Source: Todiramphus chloris collaris (Eukaryota > Chordata > Aves > Coraciiformes > Alcedinidae). Taken from it: a DNA stretch of 64,000 bases. This document shows, piece after piece, positions 9,251-22,800 of the stretch. The first letter of the stretch is position 1. Each line of letters starts with the position of its first letter. The DNA lies in assembly GCA_025345505.1 (NCBI GenBank), contig JANVCC010000270.1, positions 549,263 through 613,262 of the forward strand, written 5' to 3'. A program made the position numbers and the translations under genes. A model generated the notes under the pieces. The model was not told the origin of the DNA. It ran no database searches and saw only the letters and a program-made list of their open reading frames with translations.

Positions 9251-11439
9251 CCTGAGTTGTAAAGTTTCACTTTACAGCCTGTACAGCGGGTGCTGCCCCC
9301 CTTGAGCCCCTTCTGAAAGGGGCTTCTCCAGTCGTGTGCAGCCTTGTAGGTGGCAGTCGAGTGAGCAGAAGCTCCTCTGCTGAAGAGATGGAGTGCTTCA
9401 TGATCAGGAAGGCTTCCATCTCCATATGCGATGATGCAAATAGTTACTGATTGCCAGACAGAAGCTGCTTATTAGTTATTTTTCCTCTTGGTGAGAGAGG
9501 AAATGCAGACAGATGGCAGAGTCTCAAGAGCTGCCTTTATTAGCTTGACCCGACAGCAGCACAGAGGTGTTTTGCTTGGGGACAAAATCCACATTTTTGC
9601 CTGGCAATTTAGTGAGCTTGTCTGCATCACCTCCTACACTTCCTCCTACAACCTTTCCCTTCCCCTGCGACACACCCAGGCTGCTTTCTTGCTACTCCTT
9701 CATCTTTTGCTACCTTTCTGTCTCCTCCCATGACACCAATTGAGTTTAAAAGTGTTGTAAAATGAATATTTTTTTTTATACTTTTCTGTCCTCACCACTT
9801 CAGAAAGACCACAGGCAAAACTACTTTCTGGGAGGGGATTAAAAAAGCACTGTTGGTACAGGAGCATGCCCCTTGCCAAAGGTGACCTCTCTCATTCCAA
9901 ATGCAGTGCTATTGCTGTCAGTAAGAGTCAGGTTAATACAAAGGCTTCCGTGGGTCTGGAACATGACTGTGGATTTGCACCGTGGGTTCCCAGAGAGGTC
10001 TTGGGCACCTTCAAGTCCCATGGGAGTCAGGGGAAGCTGTAGGTACCGGGAATATCTCTTGAGGTGGGTCCCATCATCTTGGTGTGTGACCGCACCTCCT
10101 CCATACATAATCAGCTGCTGCTGTTGCCTATACTTATTCTCTGAGAGGATAGGTTTTCAAGTGTGTAATTCAATATTTTGTGTTCAGGTGGGAGTAGCTC
10201 ACTCTTTCTGTGGCTTCACCTATTCAGAATTGCCTGAGTGTGAGAGTGCAGGAAGGCGAGGCCAGGCGGGTCCGCCTAAGTGGAGGTCACCTGCTCTTGC
10301 AGTAGTTGTCTTCCCCAGGTTTTCTTGGTTCCTATCTATTCCCAAAAGCTGCCTGACAGTGTGAAGGAGATGGGTTGTAGCACAATTTCTTCTTGGAGTG
10401 TGGGATCTACTTGCCCTGTCATGCAGAGAGGCTCAAAGCTGATCAGGGCTGTTGTAGGACAAAGGATGGAAGGTATGAGATGTGGAAGCAGCAGGTCACA
10501 GGATCTCTTTTTAGCATTAGCTCAGGTGAGCTTTCAGTGCACGTAGAGAAGCACTGCCTGATGAAATGCCACAGCCCTTGACTGTGCGTACGGTGTCACA
10601 GAGCCCAGAGGTGAACTCCATGCCACATACTGAAGTGGTCACTCGCAGCGTTGTCCTCAGACGTGACTCATTTGCAACGGCCTTGTTTATGCTTGGCTAC
10701 AGAAACCAACCAGATGCCAGCCCAGCTCCTGGCATGATCTGGAGCAGTTGCAGGGCAGTAATGAACTTTATGCTGCTCTCACAACCTCCTCCTCCCACCT
10801 GCTTCTGAGAATAAAGGAGAATGGAGTAAACCCAGGGGCTTTTACCCTGGGGGGCTCAGTGGTGGCAGTGCCAGACAGACCCTATGGAAGAATAGTGACA
10901 TGGATGGGGAAACTGGGTTCATGCTCACACCTTTATGCAGTACTGGAAGGTCAGAAGGTGCCTTACTAGAAGAAGAGCCCAAGCCCCTGGCTGGCCCATC
11001 CTCTTTCAGGGAGAGCTCTCTCCTAAAGCCCCAGGTGTGAGGCGAGTAAAACAAACATGGACTTCAGGATGTGATGCTTGTGGGGCTGATCATAAGTTGT
11101 TTGTCTGAGCTGAGTTCTCAGGTGAGCGTTTCCTGCTGCCTGTAGGATCAAGCCCTGGGAAGCTGCTGCTCCTCCTGGAGCCAGAGGCAGCTCAAGGTAA
11201 TCAGCACAGTCAGGAATGAGCTCTGACTGTGGAAGCCTGGTAAGAGCACAGTTTAATTTCAGTGTAGTATGGAGCACTCCAAGAAAACTCCCAGACTCAG
11301 TCTTTTTCCTTCAAGCACAACCCCTTATCAAGGTCCTTGGCAGCAATTCACTTACAGAAAGGAGCAGCTGTCATGGTATTCCCACATATAAACAGGGAAA
11401 AACAACCCCTCCCTGCTTTCAGTACTGCACTGTTATGTA
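9251..11439. other. Non-coding interval, nothing recognised
   Basis: Single-copy sequence of average composition. The longest open frame (9873-10364 plus, 163 codons) has no recognisable domain and no supporting splice context. A poly-T run lies near 9770. No repeat is recognised. Confidence 0.35.
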
Positions 11440-11520
11440 GTAAGAATAATTACAATATTTAACACTTGTATCTGTGCTTTTAATCTTCAAAGCTCTTAAC
11501 GAGCACTAGGTACAGGTAAT
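11440..11520 (-). repeat. Old L2/MIR-type relic, antisense
   Basis: The plus strand reads as the antisense of the MIR/L2 3' tail: an AATAATTACAAT start, a TTTAACACTTGTAT-like word, then TCTTCAAAGCTCTTAA, corresponding to the usual 'cttcaaagcgctttacaa' of these elements. It is short and diverged. Confidence 0.5.
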
Positions 11521-14500
11521 TGTAGCTGCAGAGTGATATGGCCATTTGCAAAAAGAACTGTGTGCTCCAGTGGTCGTGTGTGGGGTGGGCATTGTGCAAA
11601 CGGGACGGTAAAGGCTCAGTGCCATGGACTTTCTTGGTGGCGAGGGTTGACTTTTCCTATCGCTGGTCACTGCCTTCTTGCTGGAGGTTCCTGACTTCTT
11701 GGGTCTGTTGGTGGAATCGCTCGCTTTATGATTTCCCAACCCATCTCAGTCTGATGAACTTGGTTAGGAAAGATCTATATGGCAAGCCTCGTTAGCTGAC
11801 CTGGCGTGTTTTGACCGGGGTGGATGAGGGAATGCTTGGATGAGCAGCTCTGCTGGCAGACCTGGGAAAGGGGTAACTCCTGGCAGAGGGGCAGAAAAGG
11901 AGACTGTGGAGAGGCTTGTAGGAGGTTGGGAGCTGGCACAGGAGCTGTGTCTGTCAGAGACAAGCCTACGCTGGGTCCTTCTCCTTTGGCTTGTCTTCAG
12001 TTCTAAGGGACTTAATACAGAAAGCCTTGGTATGTAAAAGGCATGCCTTGTTTCCTTAGCTATCTTGCTGTATCCATGAGGGTCACACAGGAAAACCAGA
12101 GGGAGCAGTGAAGAAATTGGTGCTGCTTTTAATGGCTTTGCTTTCAGATTTTTATTTTTTTTTTGTAGAGAGGAAGGACAAAAGACAGCTCTTCTCTCTT
12201 TTTGTGTGAAAGAGGAAGGTCATCGGGCAGCTGTTCAGTTCTACAGTTTTTATGACTATCCATTATTGTCTGTATCTGCAAAACTTGCTGTTTGCTCTTG
12301 TAACATCACTTCTGTGTTCTGGCTTGTTTTGCTTTCTTACTAAGTTTGCTCATCTGAAAGTGCTCGGGTAAAGCCTGGCTAAAGTTCTGTCTTCGAGCAG
12401 GCAAATGAGATGAGTGGATGTGAAATGCATCACGAGAGCGTGCAGCTCTACAGGGTACCGGCTGCTGGTGCCTGGAAGCTAAAGCATGCACAGCCTGTAC
12501 ACAGCATCCTCAGCAGCCCATCTCAGCTCCTGGCCTTCACAGCAAAAAGACTTTGTATTTATCAATGTAAAGTGATCACACAGGCAAACAAAGGCTGTGT
12601 TGGTCTGGTCCCTTCCAACACCTCTGAAGTCTGTGTACTGGCTGTATTGTTTACATAAGTTTGAGGCCCATGTATCTTGCAATTTGATTTTAAACAAAGC
12701 AAATCCAAACCTAACTGCTGGAACCTTTGTTTTCACTAGAAGTCATGCTTATATCTGTGCAGTGAATGTCTGTCCTTCTTAAGAGGAAAATTAAGGTAAT
12801 ATATATTGTAAGGTAATAACAATATGTTAACAGGAATTGGTTCACTCAAAGGGATTAGCTCAGTTTTTGTTCTTATTTTAACTGTTCATGCACATTAACA
12901 TTTTCCCCTTGAGGATTGTTTTGGGGAGGAAGACTGTGAAACTGAGCTGGTTTGCTCTTGTGCTGAAGCTTCATTATTACGTGCATTACTCCAGAAAATG
13001 AAGTCTGTACCTCAGGACAATGTATCCTGTAAGATCATTGTCTCTGTCCCTTTGGTTAGTGAGGTTTAGTCATGTAATTCCTCCAGACTTTATTATGAAT
13101 TGGATAACATTTTTAAGGACTTTTCTCTTGAAATGAATTGATGAGATGGGAATCTTGACATTCTCATTAAAAGAAAAAAAAAAGGTTTCTAGACCTTATT
13201 GTTCCAGAAGAAAGCATCCTACGAATGTGAGTGTACTTCAGGAGCAAAGAGAAAAGCTCTGGAAAGAAACACATGCCCAAAACAACCTCTGGAGTTTAAC
13301 CTTGTGACTCTTAAGTTTCTCCTCCTTTTTGAGGCCTCAGATATTGTGATTGGCAGTGCTGTGGAAGGGGTCAGCTCTTGGAGCCAGCTGCTTGCAGGCA
13401 AGCAGTGCCCTGGGAGAAGGAGCAAACCAAAGCTCTCAGCTGGGAAATTCAGCCTCCTGCCTGTATGGTTCTGTGGTGGGACTGTCTGCGAGACTAGGGA
13501 AAAAACCCAAACCCTGAAATCCTCTCCCTTGCTTGCACAGTTACAATTAAGTGCAATCAATTGCTCAATCAATCTTTTGCTCTTAATAAAGTCAGTTATC
13601 TTTTTCCTTCTAATTCCCCTCCAGGTTTTTTAACAATTGTTCAGACAGACACAACAAGCAGCTTTTGTAAAGGAAGAGTGTAGGCGTTTCCTTTGGCTGT
13701 TTTCACTTTCTGCCTATGATGATGTTATGCTCCGCACCCTCCCCAAATCCTAATCATATACAATGAGTCTGCTAGGAGCCCATATATATTTTTTTTTCCA
13801 ACTGGCATGGATTGAGTACCTTAATTTGATAGCAAAATCATGCCAATTTTTTGGGGGAGGGGGGTGGGTGGGAAGAATAGACATTTTGTCATCTTTGTGT
13901 TGCTGATGAGTCAGACCATTTAAGCTAGGGAAAGGTTTAGAGAGGGGAAGGGAAATGTTCTCCAGCCTTATCTACTCCAACATTAATTTGGGTAGGAGGT
14001 AGGAGTGGAGGAAGTCTGAGTAAATCTGTTCCTCATTCAAGCTGCCTTTCGATAGTTACCGTTGTCTGCAAGCTGAAAGAAGATGCATTGAATAGTTGCC
14101 CGCTCCTGAGTGGATGTGAGAGAGGAGAGGTCCCACATCTGCTATCCTTGGTTCTGTGTGTGCGCAGAATCCCCCTGTGCTCGATGGGTGCATGTAAAAA
14201 AGGTCAGCTGCAAAAAAGTCCTTCAGCTGTATTGCTTTAACTCCCCTGCATTGCCATGTGGGAGGGAGACTGTGTTGTACCCATACGAGGCATATTTATA
14301 CCTGAGTAAACCTGTCCCTGGGAGGTTTAACTCTCCTGGCTTAAAAAACAAGCACTGTCCTTAATTGACATGGTCATGCAACTGCAAATACTACCTGTGG
14401 GTCAGGCCGTGTCTGGAAGCAGAACTGGCTGGTCCCATTCAAAGAGGATGAGAAGATTAGATTGAACAGATAGCGAGTAATTTAAGAAAGGGGGGGTAGG

Positions 14501-17500
14501 GAAGGTGTAGTCGGGAGAGTTACAAGTGACCTGACTGGGAAGAAGAGGTGAGCGGGTGTGGCTCTGTGGAAAGCGCCAGCAGCACAGTCCTTACTTAAAC
14601 TTTACTTAAACTTGCCCGCGTGTTGATTTTAGCTTAGGGACAGTCAAACCAGGCCTATGTTTTTAAAGGAAAAGAGAGTGAATGTCAAGAAAGTGGCATT
14701 GCCTCCCTGTGAACAAATACCAAAGGGAGCAGTGGGAAGCCTGGTGTCCTGGGGGAGCGGGTGGAAATCGCCTTGCACAAGGGCACATTTGCACTGCAAT
14801 GACTCCTGCTCCTGCCAGCAAAGCGAAGTCAGCCTCGCGCTTGCCCGTGGGCTTGTGCGCAATGGCCACTTGAGCTTCTCCAGTGGGTTTTGCAGCCCGT
14901 GGTGAGCTGTGTGCTCCCAGGTTTACACGGTTATTGGCCCTCGGCTAAGGGGATCTGAAGCTAGTTCAGATGGACCTATCCTGCATGCAGCTGCTGTGGT
15001 GCAGATATGCTCTGGGAAGCTTTAAAGTGGGTAAACCCGAGATGGATATGCTAAAGATGATAAGGTAATGAGAAAATGAAGTGCTACCTACCTCGTGGGC
15101 TATTTTCGACTCTATTTTTGAGGCTAACCCTTCTGGAAGGTGAAGAGGTGAGGAAAGTGTTTCTTTATTTTATTCTCCAGCCTCTTCTGTCCCTGGTCGG
15201 TCACCATCTGGTTCAGCTGAAGGCAAATCTGCCAGTGTAGCTCAGGGGAAGGCTGCTCCAAATGACAGGGTCTCTGAGGCACTAATGTGGCAGCAGGGAC
15301 CAGTTGGGTACTGAGGTTTCTCACGAATGCCCCTTTGCTTGGCTTTGGGGGTGGAGGAGCTGTGTAGGAGCTGCTGTGCTGGTTGCAAGCCAGGAGGTTA
15401 TCTCCTTGTGCTGGGGTGATCCTCCCTTGGCTAGGGCTTCTGGCCTCAGGGCTGTTTGTGTTGTGAGGATGGCACAAAGCAGCCTTACTTCAGGGAAGGA
15501 TTGGGGCCTGGGCCTTATCTTGCTTTGATTATATTAAATAATCTATCTGTCTGCCATGTTATTTACATAACTCTGATTTAAATAGTTTTACATCAGACAC
15601 ACTGAATCATAAGACTGGAAGTCTAGACGATGCTTGCTAGGCTCAGCCTGCCTTTAACCCTCCTGTGCTGCCATTTTTCTTGTCTCTCTCTTCAGGATCA
15701 CCCTGCTCTGAGCTCTGCCTTTGGTCTGTGCGGGACATATGAAGTGCTGGTGGTCTCGGGAGTCAGGAGTGAGCAAACTGGAATTGCTCACAGAGGCAGG
15801 AATAGGGGAGGAGGTGGTGAGATGGCTGGGAGTTGTTTGCCTGGTTTTACTAGGTCAGCCCTGAGCAAGGCTGCAGGGCAAATGGCTTTGGACAGCCAAA
15901 TTTAGGAGAGGACTTTACCTCCTGAGCTTGGTGTGGCAGGCACTGCCCTGGAAAGCTGCTGAAGGAGATAACTCATTTCGTGAAGAGCAGGAGGAGGTGT
16001 AGAGTTACCCTGTGCTGAGCAGGCTTATGGGCAGAGGCTGGAAGCTGGGGATTGGGAGAGAGCAGATGGAATAAAAGACATTTGTCACTTCAGAGAAAAG
16101 CCAAGAAAGCCCATCCATTTCCCTGGGTTCTCCCCACTCTCTAAACGTGCTTTATAAGTTACTAATAATTCATAAATGGCTTGTGCTAGGGGACATTTGA
16201 CAAGTTCATCTGTCTCTCCTTCTGAAGGCACATTCCAGGTTTTATGCCTCTGTCACAAACCTAGTTGTTATGATTTCATTATATATTGATTTTGATATAT
16301 GTTTCCTGTGATACTGTGTGCACTGGAACTGAATCTGTGCTTTGGAAAAAAAGGGGCCCGAGGATTCTGGTTCCTCATCTTTCGCCTCCCAGTGAAAAAA
16401 AAGTACATTTCTCAAGGGTTGCTCCAGCCCTGGATGCTGCTTCCAGAGGGCTTCGGGGTGGAGGGATTGGGATGGAGCAGCACTTCCACCTAGTGGGCTG
16501 CAAAAACAAGGCAAGTGCTTCAACCTGGGCATTTCCAAGTCACACAACAAAAGCGTGAAGGCGCTTCCCGAAGCAGTGTTTCTTGCCCTAAGATGTAGCA
16601 ATGGATTACTCCTATTCCAGAAATAACAACTCAATCCAGTCTGTTCGGTATTTGCAAGTCAATTCTTGGACTTAGTTCACTGGCAGTCGATGCGATTTGC
16701 GAGACCACGAGCTCAGGGAGGCTGTGACGGGAAGGTGAAGCAGAGGAGACTGCATTCCGAACCTGAAAAGCACTGCCAGGCAGCACTGAGCTGTGCTCGC
16801 AAAGGGCTCTGCACCTGCGTCCTGAAGTATTCTACACATCTGTATTTTCAGCTTTAGCTGATAGGTGGAGAAAACAAGGTATGAGGGAGTGTGGCAGATA
16901 ATTCATAGATAGCATCTGTTTTGGACCCTTGTTTTCAGGTGCTGCATGTAGATCCCGTTCTCCAGAGAAGCTGAGCAGTTAACTGGAGTTGGTAGGGATT
17001 TAGAGCGCACGTGGATCCAGCACGGCAGGATCCTGGTCTGCGGGATGCTGTCCCAGTGCAGACAAATAACCACCACAGTAACAGTATAAGGTAATACCAG
17101 AGGAACCTTAGCCCCTCTGAAAACCAGACTCTGTGTCTCAAGCCAAGCTCCTGGGGAACCGATGCCTTTGAGATGAGTCGATACTTCTGAATGAGAGGGG
17201 CCAAGCCGAGAATAACTCAGTGGGGCTAAATCACATTGTAATGCCTGTGGATAGCAAAAGTGTGTAAAATTCTAAGGGGCAGGCCAGTTTGCTGTCTCCT
17301 ACTGCTATTACTGAGCTGGGCTGCCTCCTGTCAGCAACTAGCTGTTGTGAAAGAGGAACTCGTTTTTCTGCAAGGGCTGTTTCCCAACAAGGAGGCTTAA
17401 AGGCTGGAATTGTTGCGGAGACTGGGAAATTACACGCGCGCACACACACGAACCCACACCCCTCCGTGAGTCCTGTTAAGGGAAGTTGTAAGTTCAAAAG

Positions 17501-17599
17501 TGAGGATCAGAGCAACTGAGGTGATTCTGCTGTGAATGACAGTGCATGATTGACATCTCTGGGCTGATTCAACACCCAGGCACAACACGAGGTGTGTTT
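11521..17599. other. Non-coding interval with minor simple repeats
   Basis: No exon or interspersed repeat is recognised. Minor features are a T-run near 12155, an A-run near 13175, a T-run near 13790, an 11-base direct duplication (TTACTTAAACT twice) at 14591-14612, and a short alternating CG/CA tract near 17431-17450. Open frames such as 13199-13633 plus lack domains and splice support. Confidence 0.4.
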
Positions 17600-17860
17600 A
17601 AGTTATTTTAAGATGCTGTGGCCTGCCTTAAGGTATCCTGGAATTCTGACACCCCGCCAAATAGATTTGACTCCCTGGGGGAGGGGGTGATCTTCCGATA
17701 GCCACACCCTCCTGATTGGCTGCCCAAATGCAATTATATTTTTTTAAAAAGGCTTTATTGACAGAGAAAAATGAATAATTTGTACTGGAGGAACACACAG
17801 GTCATTGTTCCTCTTCTGCTGTGTGACTCATCCAGATCAAGCTGTCTGTTTAGTGTTTCT
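17600..17860. promoter_or_regulatory. Candidate conserved non-coding element
   Basis: A repeat-free block containing a reverse CCAAT-type word (TGATTGGCTG), AAATGCAATTAT and AATGAATAATTTG homeodomain/POU-like words and a GGGGGAGGGGG stretch. Its texture resembles vertebrate enhancers. This is inferred from composition only. Confidence 0.28.
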
Positions 17861-17947
17861 ACTAATGCAGCAACTTGGAAACGCTAACCCATAAGTGCTG
17901 CTTTTGTTTCCTAAAAAACTATTGCTGGGTGCTTTTTGAAACTTTTC

Positions 17948-17949
17948 AA

Positions 17950-17980
<31 letters not shown>

Positions 17981-17983
17981 CAG
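17948..17983 (+). repeat. Long pyrimidine tract ending in CAG
   Basis: A TTTC and poly-T tract of about 33 bases ends in CAG at 17981-17983. It is an ideal-looking 3' splice acceptor by sequence, but the following stretch shows no coding frame and no clear donor, so it is recorded as a simple repeat that may act as a cryptic acceptor. Confidence 0.5.
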
Positions 17984-19728
17984 CCTGTCATGTTTTGGAA
18001 TGAGAAGAGCACAGGCACTTTCTTGGCAAATCTTCCATAACCTTTTCTGTTCCACCCTTAGACAGTACCTTCTTTTACTGGGCTTGCAACAGAAGAGCTT
18101 TACACCTCTGAAGAGAGGAAACGTTCACGACACGCCTGTGAGTGAGTGGGTCTGATGGTCAGTGTAATGTCATTACACCTTATCATTCCATCTGGGCAGA
18201 AATACATTCCCAAGGTCTGGACCCCAAGCGGGACCTCCCTTGACCCTCTCCATCAGCGCTCAGTAGCGATCTTCCTGGGACAGGGGCAAGATGTGAAACT
18301 TTACCCTGGGCACCTCCTTTTCTCCCAGAAATCACCTTTGCATTCCAGCCCCGTGTGCCACTGAGGCAGCTGCAGTGTCAGGGCAGGAGCCACATGGATG
18401 CAGGTCCACCTTTTTCTGCCTGCCCGCCTGTTGCACAAGCGAGCTGCACTGAGCAGGGAGCTTGTGATTTGAATATTTATCAAAAGCCCGCGCTGCCTCC
18501 CCCAGCCTCCCTCGGTGGGCAGCCCCTGGGCGCAGGGCACTGCCCCATGTGCCACGCAGCTGGAGAGGGCTCTGCCCGCAGAGGAAGCGCGACGCTCATC
18601 CTGAAATGCAGGAACATTTCTGAGGGCTTTTTCTCTTGGGTTTTGCTTTCTCTTTGTTTTAAGGTGGCCAAGTAAGCTCTTTCAGATGAGGTATCAATCA
18701 GAAGTAGGCTAAGATGCAAATAAATGCATTGTCCCCAATTAGAGAAAAAGGGCTTCAGAGAATGCACTTATCTCAATCCTGCTTGGGTAGTTGAAGCAGC
18801 TGCAAGAAAGCTAATAGCAGGGTTGAAACCAGACTTGCCAGCAATTTCATTCTTGGCCAGACAGTCAATTTTTTCATGCTTTTGTCTGGCTGTCTCTCTG
18901 TAGGGCTGCACAAGGAGAGCAGTTTTTACTTTCTTTCGTTATTATACATATATTTTTCTGCTGAATTCATCTATGACTGCCATAATAACTCAGTGGCACT
19001 CTGTTTCCAAGGAAGCTTGAGTGACTGAATAATGAAGATGAATCGGGATTCCAGAAAAAAAAAAAAGAAAATTATTCTTTTCCGTGCAGCCCAAACCCAA
19101 CAATCTGCTTTTTGCCAACCTGTCCCTATGAAATAAAAAAGGGGCATTCATTTGTACCGCCTCATTTTCCTCTGCGTACAGTGAAAGGATTTTTTGTTGC
19201 AATCTGTCACCCTCGTGTGCAGTCTCTAAACAGCCCGTGCCCCCTTCTCCTCCAGGCAGTACGGAGAGCAGTTATTTTTAATAGGAACTCATTTAACATA
19301 CCTATGAGTTGCAGAGGTCACACTCCCTGGACTTCGCTTCAGCTGGGATCCTCCTCTGGACAAAGGTGATGTGTCTTAGAGCGTCTTTGGCTTGGCAGGA
19401 AGGTTTATTAAAATACCACAAGTTCAGACAATGCTGGTTACAAGGAGTGCACAGTGCATTATATGTGGGAGGACTGGCGCAGAGTTTCCAGTAAAAATGA
19501 AGTGGCTTAGAAAACTCTTCTTCACCCTGGCACATCCCAGGGAGTGTGTTCTTTGTGTGTCTGGTGGAGCCTGCTCATGCTCCACGCACAATGCGTGCTT
19601 GTACATGGCTCGCAGAAAATCTTGGGAATCATTTAGCTCCTCACTCGCACACAGCACAGGTTTCAAAGGGTCCCGGAGAGGATTCTTTTGTGTCCAATGA
19701 AAGCCTGTTTCAGATTTTAAGCATTGTA
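17984..19728. other. Non-coding interval with a small GC-rich patch
   Basis: Mixed sequence. A GC-rich patch with a few CpGs lies at about 18350-18600. An A-rich run lies near 19055. No recognised repeat or exon. Confidence 0.35.
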
Positions 19729-19817
19729 GGGGCCAGAGTTTCAGCCGCTGTAAATCAGCGGAGTCCTGGGGAAGCTGGTGGGGCTTGGACAACTTACACC
19801 AGCTGAAAGTTTGGCCC
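19729..19817. repeat. Palindromic MITE-like relic with GGGCCA termini
   Basis: The left arm starts GGGCCAGAGTTTCAGC at 19729 and continues with CTGTAAATC. The right arm ends GCTGAAAGTTTGGCCC at 19817 and holds TTACACC. Reverse-complementing the right arm gives a near match to the left (about 20 of the first 26 positions by eye). The arrangement matches a known class of sauropsid palindromic elements with 'tttacaccagctga...ggccc' ends. It is old and non-autonomous, with no transposase. Confidence 0.6.
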
Positions 19818-22800
19818 TCATGTCTCCCCGATACCCTGCCCCGAGGATGTGCCAGTGTGGGCAGGAGGCAGCGCCCATGTAGGGACAGCCTGTGGAGCTG
19901 AGGCACGATGCCCATGGTGAGCCATGGAGCTACTGCAATCTGGTTTCATCATCCGACCAGGCAATACGAGGACACGGATATTGCAAGACAATTTCAGGCA
20001 GTTGTCACAAGCTATTTTGCATCTCTTGGAGACTTCAGCTGTCACAGAAGCAGCAGTCTCCTCTCAGCCCTCCTTGTTGATGATGAAAAAAGAGGTGGTT
20101 TCTTATTCCTGCTCTCTCTGGCCTCTCTGTATTTCACAGGATGAGGAAGATTTCCTCTTGTTTGTTTTGTTTTGTTGCCTTTTTTTTTTTTAATGTATTG
20201 TGCTTTGTTTTGGTTTTCCTCAGCGCTGCATCTGAGCTTCAGTTAAGCCCAGGGACTTCTTGTAGTCCTGTCAGTAAGCCCCAAGCAGTTGATGAGGGGC
20301 TTGAACAAGAACTGCCTCAAAAGGTGGATGGCAATGGCTTCAAAGAGTTGAAGGCACTTTGCACCAGCTGACACTCCAGTCTTGTCCTTTTCAATAATCC
20401 CATGGGACTTGATTTCATGGCTGAATCTCTTTGGCTTTTGATCTGTCTCCTGTCATCTTTGAAGTCACTTTCTGAGTGATAGTTCAAAGTGTACATCAAA
20501 TTTGAGGTTAAAGAAATACATCAAGTTAAAGAAAAGGAGGAAAGTATTTCCAACTTCATTGCTTAAAACCTACGGTATAAGATTTTTCTTTTAACTTGGT
20601 AGCTACTTGTAGGTCGTTCTGCAGTTGGGTCAAGTCTACAGATAATCTACCTAGTGGAAAAGTTCATGGAGCTATACTCACTTGTACCTGTTGACCTAGT
20701 GGTTTCCCTTTGGGTTTAAGATGATCCTGCTCTGCCAGAGAACTATGACTTCAAGTGAGATTAGGTGTTCACCCATGCTCTGGTCACCTGCCTGTTGATA
20801 ATACTGCCCTATCTCTTGAGATTGGTGTAAGGACAAAATATAGTCACATCTGTGAGCTGCTCGGAAGTCAGGATGAGTATTGTGTGCTCTGGGTTGTGTC
20901 TTAAGGCTCTGGGTGACTTTCCTTCAGTTAAGTGTCTATGGGACACTTATGAGTCTGAGTACTCAGACCTTCTGTCCCTACCTGTTATTGAAGCCTCTGA
21001 GTGAGGCTGTGGGTACAAGTTCTATTTTCATCTGAGATGCGAGTTCCTTAAGCACTTTGAAAATGCCATTCTGTGCCCGAGTCAGCCTTTGGCCCCTAAT
21101 GAGGTACTTCCTCACTGATCCTTTTGCCAGCAGCAAGCAAACAAAACCAAATCTTCCAGTCTGGGATGTGATTCCACTGATGTCACTTTATTCTGAAATA
21201 CAGATATGACTCTGTTTCAGATACCAGGGTGTACATCCATCTTCAGCAGGAGTGAAGGAGTACTATGGAGTTTCCCTTTAGCCATGGCTATTGCCAATAT
21301 AAGTAACACAAATGGATAAAGACAAGCAAATAAGGCCCTGGCACCACAGTTGCTGCTTTTTCTACTGAATTTATAAGCCAGGTAAGTGATGGAGATATTC
21401 TGAACTGTAAACAGTGTAATGCAATAAATGGCAGCTCAGTGAGTGGCTTGATGTAAGGGGAGAGAAGTGGCAGAGCCCCACCTGTAGCATGGGCACTTCA
21501 CATTTCTGTCAGCCCCCGGGACCCTGCAGTAGCTGATAGTGCAGGAGCTCACAGTGCTGAGGAAAGCTTTTCCAGCATCGAGCCTTAATTCTCCATCCAG
21601 CACCTACAGAGCACAGTCTGCAATGTGCATGGACTCCACCATGACTGGACACCCCTGAGCTGTCTTATGGTGTGTGACAGCTCCTTTGTCTAGCTGTCTT
21701 TTGTGCCAAGAAATCTGTGTTGCAGCACTTTACGTACAGTTCAGTAAACCATAATTTCTGTACACAACAAAGCAGCACGGAGCATCGCGGATCATTTGTG
21801 GTAGTTAACTAGTTGAACTTAGTTCTTCTCAACTAGGCTAAAGGGACAAACTGCACACGCAATAGCAACTTCAGACTTTCCACCATCTGTGTTGCTTTGC
21901 TGTTCAGTTACAGGTACTTTTCTCCTGCTGAGATCTCCACATCTCTATGGATTTCTACAGCATTTGAAATGGTCAATCCCTTTTCTGGGTGCAAGATATT
22001 ACCATTGTCCTTCTGTGCAAAGCATCCTCCAAGGTAACATTAGGTTATCCAGATGTGATAAAAGACCAGTCTGCTTGCTGACATATTGTACCTATAAATT
22101 TGCATCCTTTGGATAATGCTTGTCTAATTCTCTAGTCCTTGTAAATTGATTTCCACTTTCCCTATAAACTTCTTGTTTTCCCTCTTCTCCCCTAGTCTTG
22201 GTATCAACTGTTAATACAATTAATGCTTTTTACTACTTCTGCTTTCAGATAACTGTTAAAAATGTTAAACAAACCAGAGCTCTGGCAGGACCCTGCTGGA
22301 AGCTTTATCCAAACATATCATCTTACAACTCTGATAAAAGGATCTACTGGATTTTCTTTCGGATGAGGTAACACATTTGTATTCATTGCAACTGATGTTA
22401 ATGTGAGTAGAAAGCACTGAGATCTAAATTAGGTAGATAAGCCATTACAATGGGGCTATTTTAAAGAAAGAGGAGTATGAAAAATGGAGAGCTGTGGACA
22501 ATTTGCATGGAGCACGGACTTTATTTCATGGTGGGTGGTGCTAACATAGCGTGTGCTTGCAAGTTATTGAGCCACAGGCAGTAGGAACTGCTGGACCCTG
22601 AAGCCTCTTGTATCGCTGTGGTTTTTGGTAGAGGGATGGAGAGAATAGCTCTGATGACCTCTCTTCCTAGACTGACTGGTACACGCAGAAGAAAAAGAGG
22701 GATAAGGAGAACGATACCCATTTGTCCCCTCATGAAATCTGTTTGCAGGCTTTTATTTGGTGTTTTTTGACTCTCACAAATATCTTCAATTGATACATTT

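Noticed and set aside
13199..13633. 144-codon plus-strand frame
   Set aside because: No domain, a tail of Leu/Ile-rich residues from AT-rich DNA, and an antisense frame of similar length over the same bases.
17941..18060. Exon after the strong poly-T/CAG acceptor at 17983
   Set aside because: No open coding frame of note and no clear donor downstream; poly-T runs followed by CAG are common by chance.
20160..20275. Mini-exon with acceptor TTTTCCTCAG near 20222 and donor-like GTAAGC near 20270
   Set aside because: Only about 47 bases, no coding meaning and no partner exon.
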